Virus record (IMG/VR): IMGVR_UViG_3300031963_012227
Span: 1-28,133 of that record
Reading direction: 5' to 3' (one strand)
Source of the DNA: a virus
Length of the DNA stretch: 28,133 bases
The translations under genes and the position numbers were made by a program. Positions 7,040 through 16,062 of the stretch are shown in pieces. The notes under the pieces were generated by a model. It made no database searches. It was not told where the DNA came from and saw only the letters and a list, made by a program, of their open reading frames with translations. How positions within the stretch are numbered: position 1 is the stretch's first letter; every line of letters begins with the position of its first letter.

Positions 7040-10000
7040 ATGGCAGTACAAATTAATGTCGCGGCTAATCAAGCAGCTTTGATATCTTCCATTCAAGCTG
7101 GTGTTCAAGCGTACAATCAAAGGTTCGCCAATAATAATCAAATCAATTTGAATATAAATGCAAGAGCTTTTTCTCAGCCTCTTGGTAGAATAACTGGCGA
7201 CGTTAAAGATTTTGAAGCTGCGCTTGCTGCATCTAACGCTCGCGTTATCGCATTCGGGGCTTCTACTGCGGTACTTGGTGGTGTGATTCGCAGTTTTAAA
7301 GAATTGGCTAGTGTTACTATTGATGTAGAAAAAAATCTTGCTGATATAAATCGTGTTTTTGGTTTATCTACAAGTCAACTACAGAAATTTAGTACTGAAT
7401 TGTTCAACGTAAGTAAGCAAACCGCATCTACATTTGATAATGCATCAAAAGCTGCTCTTGAATTCTCTCGTCAAGGTTTAAAGGCTGAAGAAACGCTACA
7501 AAGAACAAAAGATGCGCTTACTTTGACTAGATTAGCTGGAATAGGTACTGCCAATGCAGTTGATGCGCTTACTTCAACTGTAAACGGTTTTGCTGCAACT
7601 GGAGTAACAACTTCCCAAATTCTTAATAAGTTGATTGCTGTTGAACAGGATTTCGCTGTTGGTGCTGGAGATCTTGCCGAAGCTCTATCTCGTACAGGTC
7701 AGGCAGCGCAAGAGGCGGGTGTTAGTCTTGATCAATTGAATGCATTAGTAACTTCAGCTCAACAAAGTACTGCAAGAGGTGGTGCTGTCATCGGTAACGC
7801 ATTAAAAACAATTTTTACTCGTTTACAACGTACTGAAACTCTTGATCAATTAGAAATGTTTAATATTGCTGTAAGAGATGTTCAAGGTAATATTTTACCA
7901 GCGGTAACGATTCTCCAAAATTTTGCTGGAGCTTATAAAAATCTTGCCGATGCACAAAGAGCGCAATTATCTGAACAAGTCGCGGGTGTTTATCAGGTTA
8001 ACATTTTAAAAGCTATTGTTAATGATTTGAACCAATCTCAAGGAGTATATGCGGGAGCATTACAAAGAGGCGCATCAGCTACAAATGAAGCTGAAATAGC
8101 AACAGCTAAATTAAATAAAACTCTTGATGCTTTACTAAGTCAAACTGCAACATCTGCACAACAACTAGCGAATAATATTGGTAAAGTTACTTTTGAACCT
8201 TTAGCTAGATATGGCACAGAGCAGTTAAAATCTCTTGTTGAGAGTATGAATGAAATTCTTGAAGGAGAAGGTGTTGGTTCTACATTCGCAAATGGTTTAT
8301 TAAAAGGTATACGCAATATATTAGCTGGCCCCGGCGCTATTGCCGCTTTCTTTACGCTTTTCAAGCTAATACAAAATTCGTTTTCATTTCTTACTCAAGC
8401 TTTACCACAGATTGCTGGTATTACTACTGAGACGCAGAATAGAAAAAATATTGAACAATCTATTCTGCAAATTATGCAACAACAAGGGCCAATATCTCAG
8501 GCACTTGCTGGAACAATGGGTAATCAAGCTGCGCAAGCTCAATTATTATTGCAATTAGCTAGACAACAAACAGCTGAATATCAACAACAATCTGCATTAG
8601 CTAAACAATTAGCCGCTCAATTAGCGGGTCAAGGAGTTAAAGTTGCTGGCGCTCGCGGTTTACAAGTTACTCGTTCTGGTGGTTATGTTCCTACTGCAAC
8701 AAAATTAGCAGAAGTAGTTGGGGCAAAAGCTGGTGGTTATAGTCCAGGTCGAGTTGTTCCTTCGCCCGTTGGTGGAGTAATGAATACAGCTGAAGATGTA
8801 AAATATATTCCTGGTTTTGCTCAACCTTTTATAAATCCTCCTGCTGGATCAAAAGCTGGCCGCGCACACAGACAAAATGCTATAAAAAGAACGGGTGTTG
8901 ATCCATATATGGCTAGTGGATTTATTCCTAATTTTGGAAAGACAATAAAATCTCTTAATGCTCCAAATTTAAATAAATATTATGATATGGGAGCCGGTGG
9001 GATTTTTGATTTACAAGCAATAGATATTGAAAATCTTTCTTTAGAAAAAGGTTATAATGAATATAGAGATGAGGGAGAAAATATTTACCTTTTAGCTAAA
9101 CAAATATTTGATTCTAAAGGTTTATCAGCGGCAAATGCTTATATTAAAGATATCACAAATGGTTATGGCAAAGATTTAAATGAAAAATATTTTACAAAAA
9201 AAACAAGCTCAACAATAAATCCAATTGTTGGAGCTTTGGCGGAAAGAGATGTTGCAATGAAATACGGATATAAAAAATTAAAAGATTATGAAGCAGCCGA
9301 TTTTTCAATTCCAGGAGGGGGTTTTGCAGAAGTAAAAGTTTTAAGCAAAAATATTGCAGATAGAATTTTAAAAATAAAGGCTTTAACTGCTATAGGAATA
9401 GGATCTGGAATTAAATATAAAAACAATGATACAGCAGATATAGTATCTAGTAATATAAAATATTATTTATCTCAAAAAAGAAAAAGTTTTAATGGTTTTA
9501 TTCCTAATTTTGCTCCTCCTACTAGCGCAATTAGAGTTCCTTGGTTTAGAAAATTTGGCAATCCTGCTTTTGATTCTATTCAACCTACATTGGGTATATC
9601 TAGAGCTAGTGATACTGATACTTTCCGATCAAGTCAATTTAGAAGCAAGGCTTTTGAAAAAGCTGCTACAGATGGTGATCCTAATATTTTTGCTCCATTA
9701 TATGAAGATTTTATTTTCAAGGCTTTGCAATTAGTTTCACAACCAAAAATAAAAGATCAATTAATTAGAGGATATGTTAATCAGCCCGGAACCGATCAAA
9801 AACAATCTGCATTTGATGCGTTCTTAGGTGATGTTGGTTTAGAATTTAAAGGTTATCCAAAAACTAATTTGACAGGTTCTATTTCTAAAAATTTAAATGA
9901 TAAATATGAAAGATACGTTAAAGCTAATCCAGCAGGCGCAGCTAAAATAAAAGAATCTATAATAGCTTTCAATGAAATTGGAGATAAAAATCAACTAGTT

Positions 10001-13000
10001 TCAGAATTTGGTAAAAATTTCATTCAATTAGCTGGAACAAGTTATTCAGAAATGGTCAAAAATAATCCTGATCTTGTAAAAGGATTATCGGCAGAAACAA
10101 ACATGTTGCTCCAAAGATATGTTAAAGATCCTGCATTTTTAGCGATGTCTGCTGCTAGAGGTTTTATACCTAATTTTGCAGATTTAATACCAACAGAAAT
10201 TGATGCAATTTTACAACCAATCAGTAAATCTCGCACAATACAATCAAAACAATTATTTGGTAAAACTTTGGATGGTGATGCTATTAGATATTTGAATGCT
10301 ACTAGTGTAGAAAAGCTTAATAAATTCTTATCTGCAAGTGGTTATTTAGATGGTGCGCTTGGTGTTGATTTTCCAGATCATGCTGATAAGAAGTTTTTAT
10401 TTACAAAAAATAAAGGTTTTATACCTAATTTTTCTCAATTGATGAAAGGTTATGCATTCAATGATGGTAGAATATATAATGATGTTTATCATTCTGATGC
10501 TTGGGACTCTATTGAAGGTCCACGTACTGGAGCTATCAAATATGCTAATTATAATGGTAAATTAGTATATCAAGCTAAAAATATTTCTGAAAAACTAAAA
10601 CAAGCTTTCATTTCTAGAGGAGCGTCTGCATCATCGTTTTCGCCTGTTCAAGATGTTGACGCCGCTTTACGTTCTGGAAATATAAAAGAAATACAAGATA
10701 AATCAAGTCAACTTGGTGCGGTTCAATTATCTGAAGGAATAAAAGCTATTTATGAAAATGGTAGATATACAACATTTGTAAAAGATAATAAATCTTTGAG
10801 AATTTTAGGAGGTATAACTCCAGATGAATTAAAAATGTTTGGAGGTGTTGATAGATTCCTAGCGTATCGCGAAAGAGTTCATGGAGTTCAAAAATGGGAA
10901 TCTTTTGCAAATGGTTGTATACCTAATTTTGCAAAATTTAAATCTCGTTTTGGAACGGCAACATTAGGAAAAACAGATCCTATAGATCTTGAATTTTTTG
11001 GTAAAACTCTAGGTAGAAAAATCAAACCTTCGGATATCGTTTCTATCGAAGACTTGACAACTAAAGGAAAAGGAAATGCTTCTAATTTATATGGTGACAT
11101 TGCAAATAGTATCAAAGGTAAAGGTGGAATATTTGGTTATGCCCTTGCCCAGAATAGATCGGTTGATTCATCAAAAGTTAAAGATCCGTTGGCTAGATTA
11201 AAAGCTAAATATCCTCAAATCGCTAAACGCATAGGTTTAGGTGGAGAAACGTTTATTTCTGGGGATTATGGACAAAATATTGTTAAGGCTTCAACAATGC
11301 AAGATCTTATTAAATATCAAGATCAAATATTGAAAATGGTTGATCCTGCGGTTCTTACTTTAAAATCTTTTGCTAACGGTTTTATACCTAATTTTGCATA
11401 TAAACAAGCGGTAATGGGTCTTGAAGAAAATATGAGTGGCAATAAAGCCATCTTTGATACAAAGCCTTTTCCACACATTAGAAATAGCAGTCAACCAACA
11501 TTTAGTTCCGCAATTGCTGACCATGGTGGTTTAGTTAATGCATTGAGTGATTCAATGAGAGGGCAGAAAGCTGCTGGATTAATGAATGATGGTTTTATTC
11601 CTAATTTTGCAAATAGTAGATCTGCTAGAAGAAGAATTCAAAGAAATCAACAATCCCAACAAACTAATAATACTGGTGGAACAGCATCTTTTAATCCTCA
11701 ACAAATTGCTACTGAAGCTGAAAAATTAGCTAAAGATGCTTTAAGAAAAATTAATAACGCTTATCAATATATAGCTGTTTTTGGGGCTGATTTCGCTGAT
11801 ATTATAGAAAATGCGTCAAAATCTGCGACAGCTCAACTAAAAACAAGTTCTGCAAATGTTAAAACATCAGTTGGAAATTTGTCTAATAATTTAAAATCAT
11901 CTTTTGGTGGTATGTTTGGTAAAGGGCAGTCATCTGGTGGATCAAAACCTCCAGTTATATCATCCGGGCCTAATGTTGGAATGTTTTCAAAAATTGGTGG
12001 TGGATTATCTAAAGCTTTTGCTAATCCAGTATTAGCAATGATAATGCCACAAATAGCTGGAGCAGTTGGTTCACAATTTGCTTATGGAGATAAAAAACGT
12101 TATGAATTAACCGAATCAGAAAGAAAAAAACAAAGTTTTGCTAATACTGGTATTACATCTATTTCTACTGGTGCTTTTATAGGAAATATGATTTTACCTG
12201 GTTGGGGTGCAGCGATAGGTGCTGCTGTTGGAGGTTTGATTGCATTTTCAGAAGCGACAAAAGCTGCTAAGTTAAGTATTGGAGAAATGAAAGAAAAAAT
12301 ATCTGAAACCAATGCTAAACAAACAAATGCTATCACTGATTATAAAAATAATTTAGAGCAACTCGCTCTTGCTACTGAAAGTGGAGATGAAATATCTAAA
12401 TCAAAATATACAAGAGATTTAGCTGCTTCATTTTCAGGTCTTTCTTCTAAAAATTTAAATAGTATTACCGAAGGTAAATCTATTAAAGAATTAGATATTT
12501 TAATTTCAGATATAAACAAAAAAGCTGCTACGCAAACAGCAATTTTATCAGCATCTGAAAAATTAACAAAGGGTGGTAAAGAAGTTTCATTTTTTGATAA
12601 ATTTAAACAACAAGCTGGTGAAGCTATTTTAGATTTTGGTAATATGACTGTAGATGCATTTACTACTTTAGGCACTGCAATAGTTGATGGTTTTAAATAC
12701 ATAGTCAAAAGTACGAGTACGATATTTACAACTATCGTTGATAGAATTAAAGATCCATTTTTTAATTTTATAGATGGTTTGAAAAGTTCATTTACAAGTT
12801 TAAGCGATTATTTAGGTTCTTCGTTAAGAATGATTATACTTGGTTTTAAGCAGCAATTTTTAGATATTCAAAATTTTTTTGGTTTTGGCGATGCCGAAAA
12901 ACAACAGCAATTAGATAGTGATATTTTAGCTGCAAATACAGTTTACGAAGAAGCTTCGCAGAAATTACAAGATTCTATAATGAATGGATTGAAAAAAGGA

Positions 13001-15157
13001 ATTGATTTAGGTTTACAAGGTTTAGATATAGGAAAATATGTAGCAAAAAGTTTTGCGTCATTATCGCTTGTTGGAATGGCGGCTAATATGGCGATTGAAT
13101 CTGGTCCTAGAAAAATTCAAAATTATAAAATGTCTGATGTTGCATCAGAATATTTGAAACTTTCAGGAGGAGCAGATATTTCTGGATTTTTTAAAAAAAT
13201 TTTTAAACCAGATGATGAACTATTTGGTTTGATTCAAACCGTTGGCAAAAGTGGAGCTACAAAAGATAGAGAATCAGCATTAAATCAAATAAGATCTATT
13301 TTAATAGATAGAGGGGTAGAGGGAAATGATATAGACACATTGATAACTAGCATAAGAGAGCTTGGACAAACTGGTAATTTCAAAGGTCAGTTTATATTAA
13401 ATGATTTTAAAAAATTTTTAGATGAGTTAGATGCTTCACAAGAATCTAGTAAAAAAGCTGCTACAAGAATGGCAGCGACTTTTGGTGATTTCGTCAGTTT
13501 AAAACAAAAAATTGAAAGAGATATTAATGATTATTTAAATAAGAGCAGATTAGGAGAAGTTGGAATAACTGCTCAAATTCAAAGAAGAAAAATATCTTTG
13601 GAAGAGCAAGGTAGAATGAGTGAGTTTTTTGGAAAACCATTTCAATCTGCTCAATATCGCGATCAATCTGCTAGATTAGATATAGATAGAGAATTTCAAC
13701 AAGCTCAACGAGATCAAGTCAATCAATCAATGGCTATGATTGCTGATTTAAATAAAAAATTAAATAATATATCGATAAGCTCTTTGGAAACTTTAAAACA
13801 ATCATTAATTTCTGAAAATCTTACTTTAGAAGAACGTCTACAAAAAATAAAAGAATTTGTAGAAAAATCTGATACTAGTTTTATCAATCCTTTTGATAGA
13901 CAAAATTTTAAAGAACAAATTAAAGCAGCAAATACAACCTATAATCTTTCAAAAGAAAAAAATAAAGAAGACATAAAAACAGCAGATTATGTATACAGTC
14001 TTGAAATTAAGAGATTGCAAGAAGCTAGAAATTTTAGATTACAGTTGAAATCTGGATTATCATCTTTAAGTGATGAAGGTAATTTAATGATTGGCAAGCT
14101 TGGTAGAGATCTTCCTGGTATGTTTGCTGATGGAATGGTTAATGGTATTAAAGCAGCTATAAGAGAATCTGATAATTTAGGCGATGCTTTAATGGGTGTT
14201 GCTGCAAATTTCTTAGATTCTATAAGTACAACATTAATGCAAGCTGGTACTCGTCAAATTCTTGGTAGTTTTGGTTTTGAAAATTTATTTAAAGCTCAAA
14301 AAGGAGGAATTATTCGCGCACAGTCAGGCATGTATATTTCTGGAACAGGTTCTGGAGATAAATATCCAGCTTTATTAGAAAATGGTGAGTATGTATTAAA
14401 TAGAAGAGCGGTAATGGCTATGGGTGGTCCAGCAGCTTTAGATACACTTAATTTCTCTATGGCTCCAAGATTCGCTAGTGGCGGATCATTCAATGCAGAA
14501 TTGAGTGATATCAAAGCTATGGAAGAAGGCATGACAACTTTTGGACTAGAAAATAGTTCATTATATAAAGAATTGCGTGATGCTGAAATACAAAAAGCTG
14601 AAGAAGCTAGACAAAAAAGACGCGCAAGACAAGCGCAAAGAGCGCAAATGATAGGTTCATTGGTTGCTGGTGTAGCAACTATTGGCCTAGGAGCAGGGGT
14701 AACAAAATTACTTCAACCTTCAGCGTTGCAAAAAGCAATTGGAACAAGTCCAGAAATGATGACAATTGTAAATGGAAAAGCCGTAATGACTGGTCGTCAA
14801 ACCGGAGGTTTAATCGGTTCTCGCTTATCTGATACAATTCCTGGTTATATTGAAGGTGGATTATATAATTCACCAATGGTTAGAAAATATGGAACAGGAA
14901 TGCAATCTGGCGGTATGTCTTCTATTGCCAATAATTCTAATGTTGTAAATAATAGTAACGCAAGTAATTCATTCAATTTCAATACTACTGTAAATAGAGA
15001 TGGCACTATTCAAATGGGAGCAAATAATACATCCTATAAACAACAAGATGTTGAATTATCAAACAATCTAAATGATAGAATATATGGCGCGGTTCTTAAT
15101 GTGATTCGCGATCAACAAAGATTTGGTGGATCGTTAGCGGGTACTAGAAAAGTATAA
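7040..15157 (+). CDS. tail tape measure protein with embedded modules
   Basis: A 2705-residue tape measure protein that sets tail length and is ejected during DNA delivery. Residues about 40-340 form the classic TP901-type N-terminal region: helical Ala/Thr/Ser-rich repeats with ARVIAFGASTAVLGG, VGAGDLAEALSRTGQAAQEAG and STARGGAVIGNALKTIFTRL. A hydrophobic stretch (about 425-460), a Gln-rich coil (about 470-545) and a Gly/Pro-rich segment follow. Residues 627-1524 carry seven GFIPNFA motifs separating six modules, two of them PD-(D/E)XK-like. The tape-like part resumes with a glycine-rich hydrophobic segment (about 1708-1737) and long helices (1740-2430). It ends with the common tape-measure C-terminal motif GDKYPALLENGEYVLNRRAV (about 2438-2460), then Gly/Asn-rich sequence. 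About 890 residues are inserted material, so total length should overestimate tail length. It follows the chaperones by 28 nt and is followed after 2 nt by a tube paralog. Confidence 0.93.
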   Translation: MAVQINVAANQAALISSIQAGVQAYNQRFANNNQINLNINARAFSQPLGRITGDVKDFEAALAASNARVIAFGASTAVLGGVIRSFKELASVTIDVEKNLADINRVFGLSTSQLQKFSTELFNVSKQTASTFDNASKAALEFSRQGLKAEETLQRTKDALTLTRLAGIGTANAVDALTSTVNGFAATGVTTSQILNKLIAVEQDFAVGAGDLAEALSRTGQAAQEAGVSLDQLNALVTSAQQSTARGGAVIGNALKTIFTRLQRTETLDQLEMFNIAVRDVQGNILPAVTILQNFAGAYKNLADAQRAQLSEQVAGVYQVNILKAIVNDLNQSQGVYAGALQRGASATNEAEIATAKLNKTLDALLSQTATSAQQLANNIGKVTFEPLARYGTEQLKSLVESMNEILEGEGVGSTFANGLLKGIRNILAGPGAIAAFFTLFKLIQNSFSFLTQALPQIAGITTETQNRKNIEQSILQIMQQQGPISQALAGTMGNQAAQAQLLLQLARQQTAEYQQQSALAKQLAAQLAGQGVKVAGARGLQVTRSGGYVPTATKLAEVVGAKAGGYSPGRVVPSPVGGVMNTAEDVKYIPGFAQPFINPPAGSKAGRAHRQNAIKRTGVDPYMASGFIPNFGKTIKSLNAPNLNKYYDMGAGGIFDLQAIDIENLSLEKGYNEYRDEGENIYLLAKQIFDSKGLSAANAYIKDITNGYGKDLNEKYFTKKTSSTINPIVGALAERDVAMKYGYKKLKDYEAADFSIPGGGFAEVKVLSKNIADRILKIKALTAIGIGSGIKYKNNDTADIVSSNIKYYLSQKRKSFNGFIPNFAPPTSAIRVPWFRKFGNPAFDSIQPTLGISRASDTDTFRSSQFRSKAFEKAATDGDPNIFAPLYEDFIFKALQLVSQPKIKDQLIRGYVNQPGTDQKQSAFDAFLGDVGLEFKGYPKTNLTGSISKNLNDKYERYVKANPAGAAKIKESIIAFNEIGDKNQLVSEFGKNFIQLAGTSYSEMVKNNPDLVKGLSAETNMLLQRYVKDPAFLAMSAARGFIPNFADLIPTEIDAILQPISKSRTIQSKQLFGKTLDGDAIRYLNATSVEKLNKFLSASGYLDGALGVDFPDHADKKFLFTKNKGFIPNFSQLMKGYAFNDGRIYNDVYHSDAWDSIEGPRTGAIKYANYNGKLVYQAKNISEKLKQAFISRGASASSFSPVQDVDAALRSGNIKEIQDKSSQLGAVQLSEGIKAIYENGRYTTFVKDNKSLRILGGITPDELKMFGGVDRFLAYRERVHGVQKWESFANGCIPNFAKFKSRFGTATLGKTDPIDLEFFGKTLGRKIKPSDIVSIEDLTTKGKGNASNLYGDIANSIKGKGGIFGYALAQNRSVDSSKVKDPLARLKAKYPQIAKRIGLGGETFISGDYGQNIVKASTMQDLIKYQDQILKMVDPAVLTLKSFANGFIPNFAYKQAVMGLEENMSGNKAIFDTKPFPHIRNSSQPTFSSAIADHGGLVNALSDSMRGQKAAGLMNDGFIPNFANSRSARRRIQRNQQSQQTNNTGGTASFNPQQIATEAEKLAKDALRKINNAYQYIAVFGADFADIIENASKSATAQLKTSSANVKTSVGNLSNNLKSSFGGMFGKGQSSGGSKPPVISSGPNVGMFSKIGGGLSKAFANPVLAMIMPQIAGAVGSQFAYGDKKRYELTESERKKQSFANTGITSISTGAFIGNMILPGWGAAIGAAVGGLIAFSEATKAAKLSIGEMKEKISETNAKQTNAITDYKNNLEQLALATESGDEISKSKYTRDLAASFSGLSSKNLNSITEGKSIKELDILISDINKKAATQTAILSASEKLTKGGKEVSFFDKFKQQAGEAILDFGNMTVDAFTTLGTAIVDGFKYIVKSTSTIFTTIVDRIKDPFFNFIDGLKSSFTSLSDYLGSSLRMIILGFKQQFLDIQNFFGFGDAEKQQQLDSDILAANTVYEEASQKLQDSIMNGLKKGIDLGLQGLDIGKYVAKSFASLSLVGMAANMAIESGPRKIQNYKMSDVASEYLKLSGGADISGFFKKIFKPDDELFGLIQTVGKSGATKDRESALNQIRSILIDRGVEGNDIDTLITSIRELGQTGNFKGQFILNDFKKFLDELDASQESSKKAATRMAATFGDFVSLKQKIERDINDYLNKSRLGEVGITAQIQRRKISLEEQGRMSEFFGKPFQSAQYRDQSARLDIDREFQQAQRDQVNQSMAMIADLNKKLNNISISSLETLKQSLISENLTLEERLQKIKEFVEKSDTSFINPFDRQNFKEQIKAANTTYNLSKEKNKEDIKTADYVYSLEIKRLQEARNFRLQLKSGLSSLSDEGNLMIGKLGRDLPGMFADGMVNGIKAAIRESDNLGDALMGVAANFLDSISTTLMQAGTRQILGSFGFENLFKAQKGGIIRAQSGMYISGTGSGDKYPALLENGEYVLNRRAVMAMGGPAALDTLNFSMAPRFASGGSFNAELSDIKAMEEGMTTFGLENSSLYKELRDAEIQKAEEARQKRRARQAQRAQMIGSLVAGVATIGLGAGVTKLLQPSALQKAIGTSPEMMTIVNGKAVMTGRQTGGLIGSRLSDTIPGYIEGGLYNSPMVRKYGTGMQSGGMSSIANNSNVVNNSNASNSFNFNTTVNRDGTIQMGANNTSYKQQDVELSNNLNDRIYGAVLNVIRDQQRFGGSLAGTRKV
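8939..9493 (+). other. embedded module 1 of tape measure: PD-(D/E)XK nuclease-like
   Basis: Residues 634-818 lie between the first two GFIPNFA motifs. The stretch NPIVGALAERDVAMKYGYKK (727-746) gives a helix with E735. It is followed by AADF with D754, a Gly turn, then FAEVK with E764 and K766. The order Glu-helix, Asp, E-x-K, then a long helix (IADRILKIKALTAIG) is the signature of the restriction-endonuclease-like fold, with all core acidic residues and the lysine present. The composition (mixed alpha/beta, few Ala/Gln coils) is unlike the rest of the tape measure. The N-terminal 90 residues of the module are not recognised. Nuclease activity is inferred from the motif only. Confidence 0.65.
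9515..10159 (+). other. embedded module 2 of tape measure: possible second PD-(D/E)XK-like domain
   Basis: Residues 826-1040 lie between the second and third motifs. A helix FAPLYEDFIFKALQLVS (884-900) contains E889. It is followed about 25 residues later by SAFDAF with D926 and GLEFKG with E935 and K937. Again this gives the order Glu-helix, Asp, E-x-K followed by Gly. The C-terminal half (938-1040) is helical and charged. The Asp-to-ExK spacing (9 residues) is close to that of module 1 (10), but the two modules share little else, so they look like separately acquired or strongly diverged domains. Less certain than module 1. Confidence 0.5.
10181..11590 (+). other. embedded modules 3-6 of tape measure, unrecognised
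   Basis: Four further segments lie between successive GFIPNFA motifs: residues 1048-1125 (78 aa), 1133-1291 (159 aa), 1299-1446 (148 aa) and 1454-1517 (64 aa). All are mixed alpha/beta in appearance and lack the Ala/Gln-rich coil of the flanking tape measure. Modules 3 and 5 share FFGKTL/LFGKTL (FGKTL at 1073 and 1320; 12 identical bases), perhaps remnants of a common ancestor. Module 4 contains an aromatic and Asp-rich start (HSDAWDSI) and a GAIKYANYNGKLVYQAKN strand pair. Module 6 is short and Ser/Asn/Gly-rich. I can assign no function to any of them. Confidence 0.6.
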
Positions 15158-15159
15158 TT

Positions 15160-16059
15160 ATGAAAAACGCAATATCTAATTACGAAAATATATTTTATCT
15201 TGATGGGCAAGCGATATCTGGTGTTATATCGGTAGATGGAGGCTATTCAATTAATTATACGCCAATAAATACTATAGGTATTGGCTATAATAAACAAGTT
15301 ATAGCTGAAGTTCCAAATGCAGAATTCAATATTAGTAAATATTTATTATACAATGAACCCTTTTTGAATTACACGGGTCAGAAAAACGATCTTAAAGCTA
15401 TACCGTTAGCTGCTAGCATTAATTATAATAGTAAATCAATTGGATTTCAAAGTGGTTATTTAAATTCTTTTGGGTTATCGTGTTCAGTTGGAGAAATACC
15501 TAAAACTTCAGCAAATATACAAGTCTTTGGCGATATTGGTTCTGGATTTTCTGCTTTTGGTAATCAGCAAACAAAATACATGACTGTTCCTCAAGTCAAA
15601 GATATAATATTGACTTGTAGTGGATCAGCTTCAAATAGAATAACCAGTTTTGATTATTCAATCAATTGTCCAAAAAAACCTATTTATATTCTTCAAGCTG
15701 CAAATAATTATGTTCCTTATGAAGTTTTATCAGATTTTCCAATTGAAATAAACGCAAGTTTTACTTTAGAAATAGACGATTATTCTGCTAGAAAAGTTTA
15801 TGAACAATTAAATAGTGATACCAATGCTTCTTTTTCTATTCTAATTAAAGGAGTTGTTTTTGAAGATGAGAAATTATCTGTTGGCTCATCTCAGTTTTTA
15901 AATATTGGTATAGGAGATTTGGTTGTTGCCCAAAAAGCTCTTGGTGTTGTCTTGTTTACGCAATCATATAATTCTTTAAAATTAACTAATCAAGAATTTT
16001 CATCAAATGCTGATGATGTTTTAAGTGTAAAATTAAATTACAAAGGATATTTAAATTAA
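15160..16059 (+). CDS. tail-tube-like / distal tail protein
   Basis: A 299-residue beta-rich protein immediately after the tape measure (2-nt gap), where distal tail or tube-initiator proteins are encoded. Its middle, SFGLSCSVGEIPKTSANIQVF (about 100-120), mirrors SEYSFEASVGAIPTASVTVEAF in the tail tube protein at 1906. The N-terminal half likewise matches the tube's pattern of an N-Q/P-N loop followed by P..e..iSkYL. The C-terminal half repeats a similar fold (ITSFDYSINCPKKPIYIL, then FPIEINASFTLEIDDYSA). It is thus likely a two-domain tube paralog forming a ring at the tip. No Shine-Dalgarno is visible; the ATG lies 2 nt after the tape measure stop codon, so translation may be coupled. Confidence 0.6.
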   Translation: MKNAISNYENIFYLDGQAISGVISVDGGYSINYTPINTIGIGYNKQVIAEVPNAEFNISKYLLYNEPFLNYTGQKNDLKAIPLAASINYNSKSIGFQSGYLNSFGLSCSVGEIPKTSANIQVFGDIGSGFSAFGNQQTKYMTVPQVKDIILTCSGSASNRITSFDYSINCPKKPIYILQAANNYVPYEVLSDFPIEINASFTLEIDDYSARKVYEQLNSDTNASFSILIKGVVFEDEKLSVGSSQFLNIGIGDLVVAQKALGVVLFTQSYNSLKLTNQEFSSNADDVLSVKLNYKGYLN

Positions 16060-16062
16060 TCT

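Larger units (their letters stand above)
8918..11611 (+). repeat. seven GFIPNFA motif repeats within the tape measure gene
   Basis: In-frame 7-residue motifs start at nt 8918 (GFIPNFG), 9494 (GFIPNFA), 10160 (GFIPNFA), 10415 (GFIPNFS), 10913 (GCIPNFA), 11378 (GFIPNFA) and 11591 (GFIPNFA), i.e. residues 627, 819, 1041, 1126, 1292, 1447 and 1518. A looser KYIPGFAQPF occurs just upstream, near 8800. The preceding residue pair is often a small or polar residue plus N, S, D or K (ASG, FNG, ANG, NDG). Codons differ synonymously (ATT/ATA, GGT/GGA), so the repetition is held at protein level rather than being a recent DNA duplication. Intervals of 71 to 222 residues are unequal and their contents unrelated, so the motif marks module borders. 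Confidence 0.95.

Noticed and set aside
8918-11611. Interpretation of the regularly spaced motif as a CRISPR-like or DNA-level direct repeat array
   Set aside because: The spacing is irregular and always in frame, and copies differ synonymously. The repetition is at protein level.
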